Positions 57,382 to 64,000 of a stretch of DNA of 64,000 nt are shown here, in pieces. Each line of letters opens with the position of its first letter. The stretch's first letter is position 1. The translations under genes were made by a program, and so were the position numbers. The stretch spans positions 447,071 to 511,070 of the forward strand of contig NZ_CH724107.1 of NCBI RefSeq assembly GCF_000153305.1. The letters run 5' to 3'. The notes under the pieces are model-generated. The model was not told the origin of the DNA. It did not search any database and saw only the letters and a program-made list of their open reading frames with translations. The stretch is from Oceanicola granulosus HTCC2516. Lineage in GTDB: Bacteria; Pseudomonadota; Alphaproteobacteria; Rhodobacterales; Rhodobacteraceae.

Positions 57382-58380
57382 CTACGTGGCGAGGAGGCGC
57401 GCGGCGGCGGGGGCGAAGTAGGTGAGGATCCCGTCGCAACCCGCTCTCTTGAAAGCGAGAAGGCTCTCCAGCATCGTCTTGTCGCCGTCCAGCCAGCCGT
57501 TCCCGGCGGCGGCGCGGAGCATCGCGTACTCGCCCGACACCTGGTAGGCGAAGGTCGGGACGCCGAAGCTGTCCTTCACCCGCCGGCAGATGTCGAGATA
57601 GGGCATCCCCGGCTTGACCATCACCATGTCGGCCCCTTCCGCGAGGTCGCGCGCGACGAGCCGCAGCGCCTCGTCGGCGTTGGCCGGGTCCATCTGGTAG
57701 GTCGACTTGTCGCCCTTGAGCGCCGCCGAGGCGCCGACGGCGTCGCGGAACGGGCCGTAGAAGGCGGAGGCGTACTTGGCGCTGTAGGAGAGGATCGTAA
57801 CCCACTGGTGCCCCTCGCTTTCCAGCGCCTGCCGGATCGCGCCGATCCGGCCGTCCATCATGTCGCTGGGGCCGAGAATGTCGGCGCCCGACGTGGCCTG
57901 CGCCAGCGCCATCTTCACCAGCGCGTCGACGGTGCGGTCGTTGACGATCTCGCCGTCGGCGACGAAACCGTCCTGGCCGCTGGCATTGTAGGGATCGAGC
58001 GCGATGTCGGTCATCACCGCCATCCCGGGCACCGCGTCCTTGACCGCGCGGATCGCCTGGTTGGCGATGTTGTCCATCGACCAGGCCATCGCGCAATCCT
58101 CGGTGCGCTGCGCCAGCGGCGTGTAGGGGAAGATGCAGATCGCCGGGATGCCGAGCCCGTGCGCCTCGCGCGCGGCGGCGGCGATGCGGTCGACCGTGAG
58201 ACGCGACACGCCGGGCATCGACGGGATCGGCTCCTCGGCGTCGCAACCCTCCATCACGAAGACCGGCCAGATGAAATCGGCCGGGGCGAGCGTGGTCTCG
58301 CGCACCATCGCGCGCAGGGCGGGGCTCTTGCGCAGGCGGCGCAGGCGGGCGGCGGGGAAGGGGGCGACGGGGGAGGTCAT
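57382..58380 (-). CDS. hemB: Delta-aminolevulinic acid dehydratase (porphobilinogen synthase)
   Basis: Condenses two 5-aminolevulinate molecules to porphobilinogen in haem and tetrapyrrole synthesis. The protein has 332 residues. The two active-site lysines lie in SYSAKYASAFYGPFRDA and MVMVKPGMPYLDI. The metal-binding region resembles the magnesium-type plant and alphaproteobacterial enzymes (LDPYNASGQDGFV, with Asp in place of the zinc-binding cysteines). The ATG at 58380 fits the family start. The link to haem fits the cytochrome genes elsewhere in the window, but this is general metabolism. Confidence 0.96.
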   Translation of the reverse strand: MTSPVAPFPAARLRRLRKSPALRAMVRETTLAPADFIWPVFVMEGCDAEEPIPSMPGVSRLTVDRIAAAAREAHGLGIPAICIFPYTPLAQRTEDCAMAWSMDNIANQAIRAVKDAVPGMAVMTDIALDPYNASGQDGFVADGEIVNDRTVDALVKMALAQATSGADILGPSDMMDGRIGAIRQALESEGHQWVTILSYSAKYASAFYGPFRDAVGASAALKGDKSTYQMDPANADEALRLVARDLAEGADMVMVKPGMPYLDICRRVKDSFGVPTFAYQVSGEYAMLRAAAGNGWLDGDKTMLESLLAFKRAGCDGILTYFAPAAARLLAT

Positions 58381-58496
58381 GGGTGCGGCGGGCCTTTCAA
58401 GTCACACCTCCCGGTGCCACTAAATCGGCGGGCTCACAAGTCTGGGCATCGCCGGGCGCCGCCGGTAGGGTCCGGCAAAAACCAAGGCGGGCCCGC

Positions 58497-59030
58497 GTGA
58501 GCTGGACACAGACGATCTTCGAAGTCATCGACATGCGCTCGTTCTCGAACCTCTGGTTCTGGATCGCGCTCGCCGTCGTCTGGTCCACCGCGAGCCACTG
58601 GATCCTCGGCGTCCCGTTCGACATGCTCACCCGCGCCAAGCGCCACGGCGGGCAGGCGCAGGCCGACCTCGAGAGCGTCGTCTACATCATGGCCAGCCGC
58701 ATCCTCTACATCACCGAGGTCTCGGGGATGCTGCTGCTCGGCTTCCTCAGCTTCGCGCTGACGGCGCTGGCGGTGCTCGGCTTCGTCTACGACGTGGAGT
58801 TCGCGCAGGCGCTGTTCCTGATCGGGCTGCCGATGTCGGGGGTGGGCGCGCTGTCGATGCACACCGCGCGCGGGATCGTGACGGAGCAGCTTCGGGGCGA
58901 GGCGCTCCACCGCCGCCTGATCCGCCATCGCCAGATCGTGCAGGCGATCGGGGTGCTGGCGATCTTCGTCACGGCCATGTGGGGCATGTGGCAGAACCTG
59001 GACCGGAGCTACCTGTTCAACTCCTTCTAG
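58497..59030 (+). CDS. Conserved alphaproteobacterial membrane protein
   Basis: A 177-residue membrane protein with about four helices (FSNLWFWIALAVVWSTASHW, MLLLGFLSFALTALAVLGFV, ALFLIGLPMSGVGALSM and IGVLAIFVTAMWGMW). The segment EVIDMRSFSNLWFWI near the N-terminus is strongly conserved in Rhodobacterales homologues, some of which are named component of SufBCD complex without evidence I know. The start is GTG at 58497 with an uncertain ribosome binding site. It is divergent from hemB and 70 bp before mfd. Function unknown. Confidence 0.7.
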   Translation: MSWTQTIFEVIDMRSFSNLWFWIALAVVWSTASHWILGVPFDMLTRAKRHGGQAQADLESVVYIMASRILYITEVSGMLLLGFLSFALTALAVLGFVYDVEFAQALFLIGLPMSGVGALSMHTARGIVTEQLRGEALHRRLIRHRQIVQAIGVLAIFVTAMWGMWQNLDRSYLFNSF

Positions 59031-59100
59031 TTGACACCGGGGCCGGGCGGGCTCACATGAGCCGCCCCCCGAAGCCGCAAGCAGACGAGGCCCCCGAGCC

Positions 59101-62556
<3,456 letters not shown>

Positions 62557-63490
62557 GCACCCTCCCGTCGAGCACCAGGAGGCCCAGCGTCAGCAGCGCG
62601 AAGCCGCCGTAGGCGCGCGGCGCGAGGCTCTCGCCCAGCACCACCGCCCCTGCGACGATGGCCACCGGCGCGATCAGCAGGGTGACGAGCGTCAGGTTGC
62701 CGCTCCCGGCCATGGCGAGCACGCGGTAGTAGAGCAGGTAGGCGAGGGCCGTCGCGGCGATGGCGTAGTAGCCGATGGCCCCCCAGGTGCGCGCCGCGAG
62801 GCCGAGGTCGGGCGGGCCTTCCAGCCACAGGGCCAGCGGCACCGACACCAGCGTCGCCCCGGTCAGCATCCCCGCCGCCGCCGCCTCGGGAGCGAGGCCG
62901 CGCAAGGTCTTGCGCGCCCAGATCGAGGCGACGGCGTAGGAGATCGTCCCGGCGATGACCGCGAGCTGCGCCAGCGCGGTGATGTCGAGCGCGGCGAGGC
63001 TGGAGAGGCCGATCGCCGTCGCCACGCCGAGGAAGCCGAGCAGCACGCCCACGGCCCGGCGCAGCGACAGCCGCTCATCGGCGAAGACGAGCGCCGCGAG
63101 CAGCACGCCCCAGATCGCCGTCGAGGCGTTGAGGATCGAGGTCAGCCCGCTCGGGATCGTCAGCTGCCCCCATGCCATCAGCGTGAACGGCACCACGTTG
63201 TTGAGCAGCCCCATCATCAGCAGCGCGCCCCAGGCCGCCGCGCCGCGCGGCACCGCCAGCCCCCGCGCCAGCACCACGATCCAGAGCGCCAGCGCCGCCC
63301 AGCCGACGCGGTGCGCGACGACCCAGAACGGGCCGATCTCGTCGAGCGCGATACGCACCGTGAGGAAGGAGCCGCCCCAGAGGAGCGCGAGGAGGCCCAT
63401 TTCGGCCCAGGCGCGGGGAGCCATGGTCTGCTGTCTCATGGCCCCCTCGTCGCCCGTCGACCCTCCCGCGACAACCCGGAACCTGCGCCT

Positions 63491-64000
63491 TCAGCGCCGC
63501 ACGAGGTTGGCGTAGTTGGCCGCGAAGATCATCGCGCCGCCGAGGAAGACGAAGATGTCGAGCGGCTCGGAGTAGAGCAGCATCCCCGTCACCGCGATCA
63601 GCGGCAGGCGCAGGAAGTCGATCGGCATCACCACCGCCGCCGGCGCGCGGGCGAGCGCGTTGGTCAGGCAGAAATGCGCCATCAGCCCGGCGCAGCCGAT
63701 GAGCACGAGGAAAGGCAGGGTGGCCGCCGAGGGCAGCGCCATGTCGCCGTCGATCAGCGCGCAGACGAGGCCGAACACGGCCTGCATCGCGGTCAGGTAG
63801 AACAGGATCGTCAGGATCGACTCGGTGCGCGTCAGCCGGCGCGTCAGCACGGCCGTGACGCCGAATCCCACCGCCGCGCCCGCCGCGGCGAGCAGGCCGG
63901 GGCTGAGGCTGTCGGGCGAGGGGCGGGCGACGACGAGGATGCCGACGAAGCCCACCAGCGCGGCGAGCAGCCCGGTGCGGGTGATGCGCTCGCCCAGGAT
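63491..64000 (-). CDS. EamA/DMT family transporter, 5' part outside the window
   Basis: The C-terminal 169 residues of a second DMT-superfamily exporter. Reading continues open to the window edge (ILGERITRTGLLAAL before the visible GFVGILVVARP), so the start lies beyond. The visible part covers the end of the first EamA repeat and the whole second repeat (GVTAVLTRRLTRTESILTIL, MPIDFLRLPLIAVTGMLLYSEP). It may be duplicated from, or functionally paired with, the neighbouring exporter, but sequence similarity between the two is low by eye. Confidence 0.85.
   Translation of the reverse strand: MLGERITRTGLLAALVGFVGILVVARPSPDSLSPGLLAAAGAAVGFGVTAVLTRRLTRTESILTILFYLTAMQAVFGLVCALIDGDMALPSAATLPFLVLIGCAGLMAHFCLTNALARAPAAVVMPIDFLRLPLIAVTGMLLYSEPLDIFVFLGGAMIFAANYANLVRR

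Overview
The window is very GC-rich (roughly 70% by eye) and densely coded on both strands. It reads as a chromosomal segment of a Rhodobacterales-type alphaproteobacterium. The evidence is: ccmABCDG beside acnA, an acyl-homoserine-lactone locus, cckA with a CtrA-type box upstream, an alpha-glucoside agl operon of the Sinorhizobium/Roseobacter type, a TRAP transporter, DUF6314, DUF3445 and Hint-domain proteins, and short intergenic repeats of a kind I recall from this order. No prophage, insertion sequence, rRNA operon or CRISPR array is visible. The single tRNA is tRNA-Leu(UAG).

Layout. 1-4.9 kb: the tail of a probable secF, a frameshifted TauE/SafE permease, an Mth938-like protein, the cytochrome c maturation genes ccmA-B-C-D-G and a dihaem cytochrome c. 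5-8.7 kb: acnA (minus) and a secreted DUF1223 protein. 8.7-12 kb: a quorum-sensing locus. One arm (minus) carries an autoinducer-binding protein without a DNA-binding domain, a 48-residue exported peptide and a FliG-like protein. The divergent arm carries luxR and luxI. 12-16.4 kb: purB, a cation exchanger, a DUF6314 protein, bioY and a DUF3445 protein. 16.5-20 kb: glnB-glnA and the NAD(P)HX repair enzyme. 20-25 kb: a Hint protein, tRNA-Leu, a 2-hydroxyacid dehydrogenase, a Ppx/GppA phosphatase and lpd.

25-36.5 kb is the most accessory-looking part. It has a 1065-residue von Willebrand protein with nine tandem repeats, a low-GC orphan gene, an RTX protein, an RND efflux pump with its adaptor behind two matching inverted repeats, and a membrane protein of unknown function. 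36.6-44 kb is housekeeping: a YfgM-like protein, bamB, der, an RsmB-type methyltransferase and cckA. 44-52.8 kb is a complete alpha-glucoside uptake unit (glk, aglR, then aglE-F-G-A-K) with two identical LacI-type operators. 52.8-56.6 kb holds a ccdAB toxin-antitoxin pair and a dctPQM TRAP operon. 56.7-64 kb holds a Ysc84-domain lipoprotein, hemB, a small membrane protein, mfd and two EamA-type transporters, the last cut by the window edge.

Functional links. The ccm genes mature c-type cytochromes such as the neighbouring dihaem protein. glnB/glnA handle nitrogen status. AglR probably senses alpha-glucosides, AglEFGK import them, AglA hydrolyses them and Glk phosphorylates the glucose. The most interesting thread is regulatory: a CtrA-type box before cckA, a near match before luxI, and a FliG-like gene downstream of an HTH-less autoinducer receptor suggest coupling of quorum sensing, the CckA-CtrA relay and motility. 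That coupling is inference.
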